Assembly: GCA_028386065.3 (NCBI GenBank)
Contig: JAKUCV010004240.1
Location: 61,162-125,161 of the forward strand
DNA: 64,000 bases
From: Turnera subulata
Taxonomy: Eukaryota > Streptophyta > Magnoliopsida > Malpighiales > Passifloraceae
Reading direction: 5' to 3'
Each line of letters opens with the position of its first letter. Positions within the stretch are counted from its first letter, which is position 1. The notes below the pieces were generated by a model. The model made no database searches. It saw only the letters and a list, made by a program, of their open reading frames with translations, and was not told where the DNA came from. Shown here one piece after another: positions 1-12,527 of this stretch. The translations under genes and the position numbers were made by a program.

Positions 1-834
1 CTGGTAACTATTACTCGCCATCGTCTCCAACTTCTGATACGCCACATCGGGTGCTTGCGCCTTGAATGCCCCTCCTGAAGCTGCGTCCAAACTCATGCGG
101 AAAGGCTCATTGAAACCATTAAAAAAAGATTGAACTACAAGCCATTCGGGCAATCTATGTTGTGGGCATCCTTGAATAAGATCCTTGTAACGTTCCCATG
201 CTTCACAGAAACTTTCTCCATCGTATTGAGTGAATGATGTAATCTTGCTCCGGATACGTGTTGCTTTATCAGGTGGATAATATTTGGCAAGAAAAGCCTT
301 TGAAAGCTCCTCCCACATCTTGTATGTTCCAGCTGCTCCTGACTTCAACCACTTCTTAGCCTTGCCTTGTAAAGAAAACGGGAATAATCGAAGTCGAATT
401 GCATCATCAGTTGCCCCATTGATCTTGATCAAATCACAGATCTCTGCAAATGTCTGTAGATGTTGATTCAGGTCCTCATTATCCAAGCCTCCAAATTGTT
501 CTTGTTGCACCATGTGAATGAGTGCTGTCTTCAGTTCGAAATTGTTGGCATTGATCGCTCGCCTTGTAATGCTCGACTGCGCGATATCCAAACTCGGCGT
601 TGCGTAGTCACGCAATGTCTTGTTTCCTTCTTCTGTCATGATGACTATCTCGAAATTATCTACTACAACTTTTGCTTCCTCTTCTATTTCAGTGTCTTGA
701 AGAAACTCCACAGGCTCTACGACTTGCTTCTGCTTTCGTTTTTTCGCAAGTAGTTGCTTGTGTAATGTTCTCTCGATCTCCAAATTGATATCAGGAATTC
801 GACTCGATGAAGCACCGCGTCTTGTCTTGGACAT
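1..834 (-). CDS. gag polyprotein N-terminal part, Athila-like (truncated by window edge)
   Basis: A frame open for 278 codons from an ATG at 834 to the left edge, with no internal stop. It begins MSKTRRGASSSRIPD. The central part carries the retrotransposon gag capsid signature (PF03732 type): residues near DDAIRLRLFPFSLQGKAK, then KKWL, AFLAKYYPP and a run with SFCEAWERYKDLIQGCPQH. The start was chosen because it is the first ATG after the PBS and about 140 nt downstream of it. The product would be the structural capsid protein of retrotransposon particles in the cytoplasm. The frame is undamaged here, so this insertion may be younger than the copia elements nearby. The remaining polyprotein lies left of the window. 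Confidence 0.85.
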   Translation of the reverse strand, partial: MSKTRRGASSSRIPDINLEIERTLHKQLLAKKRKQKQVVEPVEFLQDTEIEEEAKVVVDNFEIVIMTEEGNKTLRDYATPSLDIAQSSITRRAINANNFELKTALIHMVQQEQFGGLDNEDLNQHLQTFAEICDLIKINGATDDAIRLRLFPFSLQGKAKKWLKSGAAGTYKMWEELSKAFLAKYYPPDKATRIRSKITSFTQYDGESFCEAWERYKDLIQGCPQHRLPEWLVVQSFFNGFNEPFRMSLDAASGGAFKAQAPDVAYQKLETMASNSYQ

Positions 835-970
835 CAACCAAAATCGACAACACTAAATAAAAAAGAAAAACAAAAATTGATTAAATAAAATAAAAACAAA
901 TAAAAAGAAACTAATGCTAAAAATAAAACCTAAAGTAATCTAGCTGCAATCTCAATAGTATTAAAACCGT

Positions 971-992
971 TTGTTCCCCGGCAATGGCGCCA
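971..992 (-). other. primer binding site (tRNA-Asp type) of the Athila-like element
   Basis: Read on the minus strand the sequence is TGGCGCCATTGCCGGGGA, seven bases after the LTR end. Athila-group elements usually carry a near-identical PBS complementary to the tRNA-Asp 3' end. Confidence 0.85.
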
Positions 993-999
993 GAAAACT

Positions 1000-2832
1000 T
1001 GATGCGTTATTTTTACGCATGACTTTTCAAATTTATAATTCTTGATCAATTCACAACATGACACACAAATAACTCATGAGTAAATGCAATGATTGTTAAC
1101 TACAAGCGTACAGTGTACTATGTAGTGTAGTTGTCTATTCAAGGTCGATCCACGGAACAAGGGAAATAAGTACTACCTAATGTCACAACTTACGATTATC
1201 TAGGAAAATCAAATAAAAGAGTGATGTCAAAACTAGCAAATAAAAAGAAATAAAATCGCATACTTAATCTAAAGTGTGGTTCTACCAATATCTAAAGCAT
1301 TCTAGGAAATCGGGGTTCACACAATTACTATCTAGGTGTATTATGCATGGAATCGATCTTTCCTACTGATGTGTGATTGTGGGCAGTTGTTTCTAATATC
1401 TTAATCCTCAGCTCTCGCATGTTGAATCAAATATTCAGCAAAGATTACTACCTAGCTCTCGCATAGCCTAGCATCAATACTAAACTCATTAAGCACAAAA
1501 CAATCAATCAAACCCTAAGAAACTATCAGCTCTTGCATATTTTAGCATCAATCAATCTATGTTCTTCTAGGTATCATCATATAAATCACATAGCTCTCGC
1601 ATGTTGCAATCAATAAGAATCAATCCAAAGTAGACAATAAATTCGGCACACATAGTTTGAACAATCAACACAATCAATTGAATAAACATCGATTCATATA
1701 TAATAAAACCATAGAAGTAATTGGCTACATCCCTAATCCTAGATTAGAGAATTAATTCATCATAGTAAAATAGCAAATCATCAAAATCTCACAAGAATTC
1801 ATCAAGTAAACAATTAAATCGAAAGAGAATCGAATAAAGGAGAAAGTCGTGAAGTCGGGTAGCCGATTTGTGTTGGTGATGATGGCGTCGACTTGTGCTC
1901 CTCTGGTGACGATTTCTGCTGCAATTGGACTGGTGATTCTATGACCCTAAACCTTCAAATCTTGCTGGAAAAACATTGAATTGTTGTGGGGAATAACCTT
2001 TGAAATTGGGTAAGAAATTCGGCACCACCTAGAGGATCCAAAAGAGTGAAAACCCTAACCCTACTAGTGTGTGTGACCTAATAACTAACCAATTCGGTAG
2101 AGCTTCACCCTCTGACTTCTGCCTCCTGAATATGTCGACCTAGGGAGTCCTTTTATACTGTCTTTAGCTGCTGGAAGTCGGTGGGGCTCTCCTACTTTGA
2201 ATGGAAATTGAATTCTTGACTTGCACTCCAAGTTGGACTTTTGCCTGTTTTCTGACCCGAAATTGGCACGCCACTTAACTCCTAGAAGAAGTCCTAACTG
2301 GCCATTGGGCTCTTCTACAAAGTTGTATATAACTCACTAAGATTTCTTTTCATAAAAGGAACTCTTCAATTGATCTTCTGTAGCTCAAGATATCGCCGAA
2401 AAACTAGACCTGGGTCGGCACAAAAAAATCTGCATCCTGGGCTGGATTAAAATAATTACTGCTCCTTATAGACATGTCCAAAAATTATTAAATTTAATCC
2501 ACAGAAGGCTCTAGAAGTCTATTTTCATCTTCAACTTGTCTCACATAATTTTGATGCCTAGAACTCTCGAAAGCTTCAAAATAGTCGGCTGTGCTCACCA
2601 CAGAAAGTTTCCTAAATTGGGTCTGGTTTCCAAACTAGGTTAAAAAGCTTTTATTCTTCAATAAAAACGATAAATTCCTGATAAAAACACTTAATCAGAA
2701 AAATTGAAGTACTATTTGACACAATGCATGAAAACACACAATAATATAAAGATTATAAACATAATCGACCAAGAATACATAGTAAAAGCCATTCAAAACC
2801 ATCATAAAAACACTAACATTTAGATGTTATCA
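1000..2832 (-). repeat. 5' LTR of the Athila-like element
   Basis: 1833 bp. On the minus strand it starts TGATAACATCTAAATG and ends AACGCATCA. The length fits Athila LTRs (1-2 kb). It contains four spaced copies of AGCTCTCGCAT or a one-base variant (1410, 1454, 1528, 1592). No coding potential was seen. Confidence 0.8.
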
Positions 2833-3113
2833 GGTGTCGGCTGCAAAACTCATTGCTTTGATAGGGTTTTGCTTTCTTCCTTTTTTTCACATTTACCCTT
2901 CTCCTTTTAGTGAGGAAATATAAAAATAAAAAAACGGCGAATCTCAATTAAACGGCTTAAACCTGCCAACCCGCGGGTTGACCCGTGATCTGAACTGTTT
3001 TTATTCGTGTTGGGTCGGTTCGACCCATTTAATTAAATATGTCAAAAACGTTTGATCTATACCTGCTAATTTCGTGTCGGGTTGTCGTGTCAATACCCAT
3101 TTTGCGAGGTCTA
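2833..3113 (+). mobile_element. hAT element remnant (right part), broken by the Athila insertion
   Basis: This 281-bp stretch matches the right end of the intact hAT copy at 18834-19114 (constant offset 16001). It ends in the same GAGGTCTA terminus followed by CTCCCAAT. The left part is missing because the Athila element joins here. Confidence 0.8.
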
Positions 3114-5508
3114 CTCCCAATGGCTTGGTGAATATCATTCTTCTTTGTCTAGTTGAGAGTTGTGCATGTTGAGTTTAGACCACTTTTGACTGCACCTAGA
3201 CCAATTCTCTTTAACCACTTTAGATTGATTAATGATGAATCTGTTGTTGAGCTACAGTTCTTGGAATTCTGAAGAAGATAAATAAATCACCTTCAAGCTT
3301 TTTCTAAATTCTTGCATAAACACTTGTTAGTAACACCATAGCTCAGCACTAATCAAGAATCGCCACGGAATTCCAAGAATTCTTGTTGTAGACAGATTGG
3401 ATAAACATATTTAAAAACATAAAAAAATATGTAATCATCTAGCGTAATCAATAATATAATTATTTCATTATCAAGATTGTGTTCCAAATTACTTAGATTT
3501 AGATAACGTCAAGAGATTTGGAGTGGGCATCGACATGCTTGCCATGCAGCGCGGGTCAACTGAATCTGTATGGTGGATATATTCATAGAAAGTTGTTATA
3601 TGTTTAGTCCATCTTTTACCAGCCATATATTCCAAGTAAATGTAATTAAATATTCAACTAGATCCTCCAAATAAAACAATTAAGTCGCTAAATGAAAGAG
3701 AAAAGTCGGTAAATGTCTATGACAATAGCATTCCACATTCAATGAAATAAAAATGTATAGAGAGATAGTCAATGCCTAATAGTATTAATTTACAAACAGA
3801 AAGCAATAAATATGTAAACATTAAATGCAATAACTAATTTCGTATATAACTTTATACATTTCCTAGAATCGTAATCGTTTCTATACAATAAATATTACAT
3901 TTCACCATATGTATTTGAGATCATATTATATCATGTTAATGAATTAGTAATTTAAAATTAAGAAATTACTGATACAAAAAATTTAGACATTTAATTTTAA
4001 ACAAATTTTATGGTATAGTATAAAGAATATTATATGGGTTAAAAATAAATCAACCAAAAAGTATGAGCTATGCTGACTCTATGCTTTAGTCAACTTTTTG
4101 TCTGATGATTATTAATTAATAATGCAATACATGAAGATTATTTAATCATGCTGATAATAATTAGAATAGTATAACAGTAAATGTGATAACAGTATAAAAA
4201 TTAATTTATTTGAAAAAATATTTATTAAAATTTTAAAATTTGAATGGAGCAGGTGGCTGTACAAAAACCATACGATATGGACCAACAGACCGATATTTCA
4301 TGAGAAATTCTCATATTGGCCTTGAACAAGATGTCTTCAACATATGGAAACCAAGGTTGAAGGTGGAACGGGTCGAATGAAACTGAGAGGAATAATCGTT
4401 AAATAAAAGGGACTAATTTGTCATATAATTAATAATGTAGTTATGTCGTTTTCGGAGAGTTACTTAGACTTAGATAACGTCATGCAGCGGGGGTCAGCTA
4501 AATTTGTATGGTGGATATATTTATAGAAAAAACGTTTTCTAAATAATATATTTAGTCCATCTTTTACCAGATTTAGTCCACCTTTTACTAGAGGCCGGTA
4601 AATGTCTCTGTTCTTTTTTTTGGTACATAATGTCTTTGTCCTACTACAAAAAATTAAATTACAAAGAAAATTGCGGGTTGGGAACTGGGAAGCCAATGGT
4701 TTTTCATTCTTCCATATAAATATTTATCCTTGCGTAAATTAAGCCCCTTTTTCTGGTAAATGTAGGATACCAAAGCCCTTATATTAATCACTATTGAGGA
4801 GAGGTTACAGCAATAGGAGGAGTACAACACCCCAAAGCATACCCAAATCTAAACACAACTTCCATTAATTTATTCCCCAATATAAATCTTTTCTTACTAT
4901 GAATAATTTTTTTTTGAAAAATCATTTTTTCTATCATACATAATAATTTTCTATTAATTTCTCCGCCATCGCCTCTCATGACATGACATTTTGTGTACCT
5001 TTTTTTTATTATTAAAAGAGCACTCTTCATTCATATAAACAATCCAGAGATCTAAGAATATATAATTGAAGATCTAATCCTACAAAAGTGAAAGAAAAAT
5101 TAAACGTAAGAATTCATCGCAACCTACCCCATACGAGATCTATATCCTTGGAATGAGGATTTATAAAAGCACACTCCCACAACGGAAGTCATAACCTGTA
5201 TGGTCCCGTGCAACAACTAACAAGCTAATAGGCGAAGGCGAGGCATGAAGAAGAAACTAGTGCGAGATCACAACCGAGAATGGAAGTCAACGCAACCAGA
5301 GAGATTGAAGACAGATGGCATCCGCTAATATGCGTTTTATGGCTCTAAGATAAGATTCTTTAGGAAAAGAATGAAATCGAGCACATAAACACATACTAAA
5401 CATAATGGCATGTCTTGTGGCAGTGAGATATGGATTAAAGCATTTTTCGTCCCTGTGTAAGACCTCAAAGTTGGATTTCATCCTCGTGTAGGTTTTGGCC
5501 TCTTTTCT
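2833..5508. repeat. segmental duplication, copy 1 part a
   Basis: Nearly identical to 18834-19334 plus 22540-24719. From 3329 onward the offset is constant at 19211 as far as about 5500. Outside the hAT remnant it is AT-rich DNA with no gene I can support; short frames such as 4460-4696 recur in both copies but have no recognisable product. It is interrupted at 5509 by copia element A and resumes at 14036. Confidence 0.9.
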
Positions 5509-7063
5509 TGTAAGTAACCGGGCATGCAAACTTGACAATCAAGAGCAGCGGAAAGACCCGAAAACCTTGGAGGATCCAAGTGAAGCAACTAAATCGAACA
5601 ACAAAAATGAACATACCTGAAACGGTTAGGATCTTTCACCTAACTGAAGAACAGAATCAGCTAGAGCAAGAAGGATATCCTGCTCCTCTACGGTATCCAC
5701 ACGAACCGTCGATCACAGCCGGAAACCGTCTCACGATCTCCAACCCGAGCACTCCCGAACCGTGGTGCTAGCTACAGATTTCCGGGAGCTATATGTTGTG
5801 TTTATGGTATCTTTTTCTTTCACAAAGAAGAGAGGAAGAAATGTGTGTGTTTCTTGCTCTGAAAAACCCAGTATACAGAAGGCAAGAGAGAGTGAGAAGG
5901 GTCAAGAGTAATCTGATTACTCTACCCCCAATTAGTGTTAAAAGACAATGGGATAATGGCCAACATGATGGCCCATTATCTTATATGATTATGTCTCCAC
6001 ATAACCATGTCTCCACTAATGTACAAACACTCATCACAGCACTAATTTGGTCCAATAATTCTATCAATCACTGAACCAAACCAGGCCAAAACGACCCTGG
6101 TCCAAACACGGTCCAACTGCGGTCCAACCACACCCGGTCGAACCATGGTCCAACCACTGTTCAACCACCTGCTCGAATCAACGGTTCTATGTGTGTGACA
6201 CTGTATGCACTTGTAACGTCCGGCAATAATTGTAAAATCTCATTTTACAATTATAAGCAAAGAGCGGCGTCTAGCAACACATCATTGCTACCTGAACGAC
6301 AAGATCAGTACTGATTCTATATGCCTCGGAACATGTCATCGTCCTTTCGTCCCATTATCAAGATCAAACCGAGACATGGAAAATGTCAATCTCGTATATG
6401 TTTAATCTTAGTTTCTTGATCCCCGAGTTAACTGTGTAAAACGGATACTAATGATATCACCATATCATATAATCCGAGCATGGCCATGCATTTACAGTTC
6501 AACTCTATCAAGAGGCCCAACTGAGAATATACCCGTTATATGGGTTGGACGAATCCCATCTTGATCAATCAAAACCCACTACACAGAATCCCATCTTGAT
6601 CAATCAAAACCCACTACACATTCATCATATACCCAATGATTACCCTTAAGTCCACCCAGTTACGGATGACTAGGAATAATATCAAAGTATACGACTCATA
6701 TGTTGGGAACCTTGATGATCTCAGGTCAAAGGACAATACATATAAGAACCACTAATGACAATCATATAACGTTCCATGTAGGGTTCTTATGTGGGTCAGT
6801 CCAGTCCACAAGTTCTCTAACTTGTACCCGTATGTAGAATTCGTATCTCATATAATTCTCAACATACGCTAGTCTTAATTTATTATTACAACCCATCCAT
6901 AATAGTAATCGACTAGGGACATTTTAAGAATACAAAGTTTTCTAGGGTTATAAATATGTGCAAGTGATTATCTCATAATCATATTTATTAAAATAACCTT
7001 AATGTGTATACATGATTACAAATAAACATCCATTGATTGGCTTTTGGGCATATTACACTAACA
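5509..7063 (-). repeat. 3' LTR of copia element A
   Basis: 1555 bp. On the minus strand it begins TGTTAGTGTAATATGCCC and ends GGTTACTTACA. It is longer than its partner LTR, partly because of a 35-bp tandem duplication at about 6551-6620 (unit starting GAATCCCATCTTGATC). It includes a run of GGTCCAACC-type minisatellite units at about 6090-6165. Confidence 0.9.
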
Positions 7064-7077
7064 ATCTCCCACTTGCA
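7064..7077 (-). other. polypurine tract of copia element A
   Basis: Read on the minus strand this is TGCAAGTGGGAGAT directly before the 3' LTR. The same tract precedes the 3' LTRs of elements B and C. It primes plus-strand synthesis in LTR elements. Confidence 0.8.
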
Positions 7078-10000
7078 CTAAAGCCAATCAGGCATGTATC
7101 TAATACCAATGGATGCGCAATGACCATCATGCTTCTGCTGTGTGAGCGGCTTAGTCAAAGGATCTGCTACGTTGTTCTCAGAAGGAACTCTGCACATGCT
7201 GACGTCGCCTCTATCTATGATCTCTCAAATAAAATGATAGCGTCGGAGTATATGTTTGGATCTCTGGTGGTATCTAGGTTCTTGAGCCTGTGCGATTGTC
7301 CCATTGTTGTCACAATAGAGCTCAATCGGACTCTCAATACTAGGAACCACCCCAAGTTTAGTTACGAACTTCTTAATCCAAACAGCCTCTTTCGCCGCAT
7401 CTGAGGCAGCAATGTACTCAGCCTCGGTTGTAGAATCTGCAACTGTCTCTTGCTTAGAACTCTTCCAGCATACAGCACCACCTCCAAGACAAAACACATA
7501 ACCTGACTGCGATCTAAAATCATCCTTATCGGTTTAGAAGCTAGCATCTGTGTAACCCTTTACAACAAGGTCATCCACGCTTCCGTAAACCAGGAATGCA
7601 TCCTTAGTCCTTCTCAAGTACTTAAGGATGTTCTTAACCGCTGTCCAGTGACTCTCACCGGGATCAGATTGATATCTGCTTGTGACACTCAAAGCATATG
7701 CGACATCTGGTCGAGTACATAATATGGCATACATGATAGATCCTATTGCCGAAGCATAAGGGATCTTACTCATCCGCTCTCTCTCCTTCGATGTACTAGG
7801 ACATTGATTCTTAGAGAGAGAGATATGCCATATGACATGGGCAAGAATCCTTTCTTGGAATCTTGCATGCTAAACCTCTTTAGCACCTTGTCAATATACG
7901 TACTCTGACTTAGCCCGAGAAGCCTTTTGGATCTATCTCTATAGATCTTTATGCCTAACACATAGGCTGCTTCTCCTAAGTCCTTCATTGAGAAATTCTT
8001 CCCTAACCAAGCCTTTACAGACTGTAGTGTCGGAATGTCATTCCCAATGAGCAGGATGTCGTCAACATACAACAACAAGAAAACAATAATGCTCCCACTA
8101 ACCTTCTTGTAAACACATGGTTCATCTTCGTTCTTAATGAAACCAAACTCTTTGATCACTTCATTAAAACGAAGATTCCAACTCCTAGAAGCTTGCTTCA
8201 ATCCATAAATGGATCTCTGCAACTTGCATACCATATTGGCATTCTCTGGATCGACAAAACCTTCAGGTTGTGTCATGTACACATCCTCTAAAAGATTTCC
8301 GTTAAGGAAAGCGGTTTTGACATCCATTTGCCATATCTCATAATCATAGTATGCCGCTATAGCCAATAGAATCCGGATGGATTTAACCATGGCAACTGGC
8401 GAGAAAGTTTCATCATAGTCAATACCATGAACTTGTTTGAAACCTTTCGCAACCAATCGCCCTTTATAGGTAATCACATTACCATCCATGTCGGTCTTTT
8501 TCTTAAAGACCCACTTGCACCCTATGGGTTTTACCCCTTCAGGTGGATCAACCAAGGTCCATACCTTGTTTTGATACATGGATTCCATTTCCGAATTCAT
8601 GGCTTCCAGCCACTTCTTAGAGTCCGGACCCGTGATGGCCTGCTGATAGGAAGTGGGCTCATCCTCTTCTATGAGCATCACGTCCCCAGTATGAGTCATG
8701 AGAAATCCATATCTCTCAGGCTCGTACCGAGTCCTACCCGATCTACGCGGTCCATGTGTTACAGGCACAGGATTCTCATCCACAACATCTTGTGGCTCCT
8801 GTCCTTGTTCCATTTCAGCCTCAATGTCTCGAACTTCTTCGAGTTCTATTTTCCTCCCACTGATTCTTCTAGAAATAAATTCTCTTTCTAGAAAAATAGC
8901 AGTCCGAGCAACAAACACTTTGTGCTCGGTGGGATTGTAGAAATAATACCCTTTAGTTTCCTTAGGGTATCCTACAAAGAGGCACTTATCGGATTTAGGG
9001 CCGAGTTTATCTGATGCTTCACGTCTCACGTAAGCCTCAGAACCCCAAATTCTCATAAAAGACAAATTGGGACGCCTCACAGTCCATATCTCATATGGTG
9101 TCTTTTCAACCGATTTAGATGGAACACGGTTAAGTGTAAATGCAACACTCAATAATGCATGTCTCCAAAATGAAGAAGGAAGGTCTGACTCATCATCGAA
9201 CGAACCATGTCTAACAAGGTTCTATTCCTCCTTTCGGATACACCATTCTGTTGAGGCGTACCCGGTGGAGTGAGCTGTGATACTATACCACACTCCTTTA
9301 GATGATCAAGAAATTCTCGGCTTAAGTATTCACCTCCTCGATCCGATCGAAGCATTTTAATACTTTTACCGAGTTGATTTTGTACTTCATTCTTGAACTC
9401 TTTGAACTTTTCAAAGGATTCTGACTTGTGTCTCATAAGATACACATAGCCATATCTACTGTAATCATCAGTAAATGTAATGAAGTATTGAAAACCACCT
9501 CTAGCCAGTGTATACATAGGTCCGCATACATCAGAATGTATTAGACCTAACAAGTCCGAAGCTCTCTCACCTTTACCGGCAAAAGGAGCCTTTGTCATTT
9601 TGCCTAATGAACATGACTCAAATGTCTCATATGATTCGAAATCAAATAAGTCTAGAATTCCATCTTTATGGAGTTTAGCAATACGAGTCTCGTTTATATG
9701 GCCCAAACGACAATGCCAAAGGTAGGTTTCATTAGAATCATTCATTCTAACCTTCTTCGTATTAACGTTATAGATTGGTGTTTCTAGGTTTAGAACATAC
9801 AAACCATTGCTCAAATATGCACCACCATAATAAATATAATTGAAATAAATAGAACAAAATTTGTTCTTTATTACAAATGAAAAGCCTTTCTTGTCTAGAC
9901 AAGAAACAAAAATCAAATTCCTGCTTATAGTAGGTACATAATAGCAATCATCAAGTTCCAAAACCAAACCACTTGGTAAAGATAGATAATAAGTCCCTAC

Positions 10001-11026
10001 GGCTAATGCAGCAACCCTTGCTCCATTTCCGATGCGTAGGTCTACCTCACCCTTTGCTAATCTCCTACTCTTTCTTAGTTCCTGCACATTTACACAAATG
10101 TGAGAACCACATCCGGTATCTAATACCCATGATGCAGAGATAGAGATATTAGCTTTTATAACGAAAATACCTGAAGTGGAAGTCTCACTTCCCTTCCTTT
10201 TCTTCACCTCTTCAAGGTAAATAGGGCAGTTGCGCTTCCAATGGCCCGGTTTATTGCAATGGAAACAATGTCCTTCCTTTTCAACACCACCCTTGGGTTT
10301 CAGCACATGATCACAAGAAGATGCACATGCACCAAACTTTTTGGCACATTTCTTCTTCTTGTTAAACTTTGCTTTACCCTTTCCTTTGCCTTTTCCAATC
10401 ATCATAATGTTGGATTTGTTTGCCCTCATTTGTTGCTCAACTGTTCCCAACATGTTAAGCAACTCAGACAATGATTTGTCAAGATGATTCATATTGAAGT
10501 TCATGACAAGTTGGCTGTAACTATCCGGCAACGATTGCAGGACTAGATCAATAGCCAACTCCTTCTGCAAAGGAAAACCAAGACCCTCAAGGCTCTCAAT
10601 GTATCCAATCATTTTGAGCACATGAGGTCTCACGGGTGATGACTCAACCATCTTGCATTGGAACAATGCCTTAGAGGTCTCGTACCTCTCATGCCTTGCT
10701 TGCTTTTCAAAGAGCATTTTCAGGTGTTCGATCATATCGAATGCACCCAAGTTCTCATGTTGCTTCTGAAGCTCAGAGTCCATGTTAACAAGCATGAGGC
10801 ATGCTGCATCTAATGCATCATCAAGGTGCTTCTTGTAAGCATCCCTTTCTGCCCTTGGAGCACTATGCGCCGGTTTATTCGGAACAGGCCCTTCGAGGAC
10901 ATACAACTTCTTTTCTTGTTTGAGGACTATCCTCAAGTTGCGATACCATTTTAGGAAGTTATTCCCATTCAACTTTTCCTTCTCAAGGACAGATCGCAGT
11001 GACATTGTGCTAGTGTTTTGTGCCAT
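7078..11026 (-). pseudogene. copia gag-pol polyprotein, element A (frameshifted)
   Basis: The frame opens at ATG 11026 (MAQNTSTMSLRSVLEKEK). Its first open stretch (625 codons, to 9149) holds gag, a CCHC zinc knuckle (CFHCNKPGHWKRNC, about 10230-10275), a protease DTG motif (about 10115), the GAG-pre-integrase zinc-binding region (HCRLGH) and the integrase core with SDVCGP, TDDYSRYGY, SDRGGEY and SERRNRT. A 4-nt deletion relative to B and C near 9180 shifts the frame. The second stretch (7770-9152, 460 codons) holds the end of integrase and reverse transcriptase with intact YVDDILL (about 8060). An extra CT in a CT run near 7815 causes another shift. RNase H follows (TEAEYIA, DNNGTIA, DPLTKPL) with a CAA-to-TAA stop at 7534 and a further stop near 7225. 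The polyprotein would mediate reverse transcription and integration; this copy cannot be autonomous. Confidence 0.9.
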
Positions 11027-11582
11027 GGAAATTCTACTACAATGATCAACTCACACAAATAAGAGTCATGCATACAAAATCATTTAACAAGGAATTCTAT
11101 TAAATGATGCTCCTACTATATAAATCAAGAAAATCATATAGGTAGACCAAGATCCATATTTCACTACTAGATAAGTCAGCTTTGGCTGATCTCTTACTTC
11201 ATAGCTATTTAGGTAGACAGCTCTTGTCAATTACATCTCATGTAGTTGAGTGAACAACACTTGTTCTTGTCTATCTTATAGACTTAGCTCAACTCCTTGC
11301 CTCTAAGTCCTTAATCCTATTAAGATGACCTAGTTAAGTCCAAACCCACAATAAGCAGTTCAGATATTACAATTATCCAGTCGCACCTTGCTAGGATAAA
11401 CATAGGCATCTTGCTTTGGCAAAACCTACCTAATGTTGATCTAAGCAATGATGAGTGCTTATCATGGAAGGCAACTAAGAACTTAATATTTTCATCAACA
11501 TATTCTTCCAATACATTACATGTATGTTCTTGATGAATCATATATTGATGTTTGTAAATTTGGAGACCAAAATTACATGAGA

Positions 11583-12233
11583 ACATCGATGTCGTGAGAA
11601 TCTGATTCTCGCCAACCACTTGGCATTGCACAAGGACATCGATGTCCATTTCTGAACATCGATGTCCATTGCTGAACATCGATGTCCATAGGCCTCGGGT
11701 ACTCTAAGACATCGATGTCCTGTCATGAACATCGATGTCATTTGGCCTCTGGAACACAAGGACATCGATGTCCTGTCATGAACATCAATGTCCTTGAGGC
11801 TCTGGAAGTCCAAACTATTTGGCAGAGCTCAAGAACATCGATGTTCCACTCTTGGACATCGATGTTGGAAAGTTCCAAAGGTCCACTGGCCTCTGGAACT
11901 CAAGAACATTGATGTTCAACTCTTGGACATCGATGTTGGCAAGTTCCGAAGGTCCAAAATCTTGGCAGTAGTTTTAAACATCGATGTCTAACCTTTAAAC
12001 ACCGATGTTTGAGACTTCTGGAACACAAGGACATCGATGTCCTGTCATGAACATCGATGTCCATTGGTCTCTGGAATCTCAAACCAAGCTCACAAGGCTC
12101 TTGGAAATCGATGTTCTGCCAAGGCCAACCTTCATGGAACATTGATGTTGTGCCGCATAACATCGATGTCCAGTGGGCTCGGCCAAGGCTAATTTCATGT
12201 GGACATCGATGTCCATCTTATGAACATCGATGT
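11583..12233. repeat. ACATCGATGT palindrome array in the leader of copia element A
   Basis: Sixteen exact copies of the 10-bp palindrome (starts 11583, 11636, 11656, 11676, 11709, 11729, 11762, 11835, 11856, 11927, 11978, 12031, 12051, 12160, 12203, 12224) and five one-base variants (11782, 11906, 11999, 12105, 12139). Many lie in pairs 20-21 bp apart. Flanking bases often extend the palindrome to GACATCGATGTC or GAACATCGATGTTC. The array lies between PBS and gag, so it would be in the genomic RNA. The rest of the leader, including 11027-11582, shows no gene. Confidence 0.95.
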
Positions 12234-12513
12234 CCTGGCCCTGCAGCACTAGAACGACCATCATTCCTTCCAAAAACCGACGTTCGATTTTCGTTTTGTC
12301 GAACCCCTTCGACTTACTGCCAATTACTCCTTGATTGATATCACATACCAATCAAGTTCTTGTTGTCAAAACACTTTTGACACAAACCAACATCAACATA
12401 TATATAATGAAATCAACATATAATGATCACGCTACATCACATATAACACATCATATGTATTTGCATGAACATATTAACATATGCACATAAATTCGATTTA
12501 GAGCTTCACAAGA

Positions 12514-12527
12514 GGCTCCGCTACCAC
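12514..12527 (-). other. primer binding site (tRNA-Met type) of copia element A
   Basis: On the minus strand GTGGTAGCGGAGCC directly follows the 5' LTR end. It resembles the initiator tRNA-Met PBS (TGGTATCAGAGC) usual in copia elements. The same sequence follows the 5' LTR of element C. Confidence 0.75.

Larger units (their letters stand above)
1..2832 (-). mobile_element. Athila-like Ty3/gypsy retrotransposon, partial (5' LTR, PBS and gag start)
   Basis: On the minus strand the order is LTR (2832 to 1000), a tRNA-Asp-type primer binding site, then an open gag frame running off the left edge. The LTR ends are TG...CA. The PBS sequence and the gag domain match the Athila group of Ty3/gypsy elements. 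The right flank (GGTGT, 2833-2837) should be one copy of the 5-bp target duplication; its partner lies outside the window. The element inserted into a hAT remnant that is whole in the second copy of the local duplication (18005-19114). Protease, RT and integrase are not in the window. Confidence 0.85.

Noticed and set aside
4460..5030. Short minus-strand frames of 78 and 79 codons, found again at 23671-24241
   Set aside because: Their conservation is explained by the segmental duplication; no start context, domain or codon pattern supports a gene.
11538..12351. Several frames of 67-93 codons rich in HRC/IDV/TSM repeats
   Set aside because: They are translations of the ACATCGATGT array in different frames and exist on both strands.
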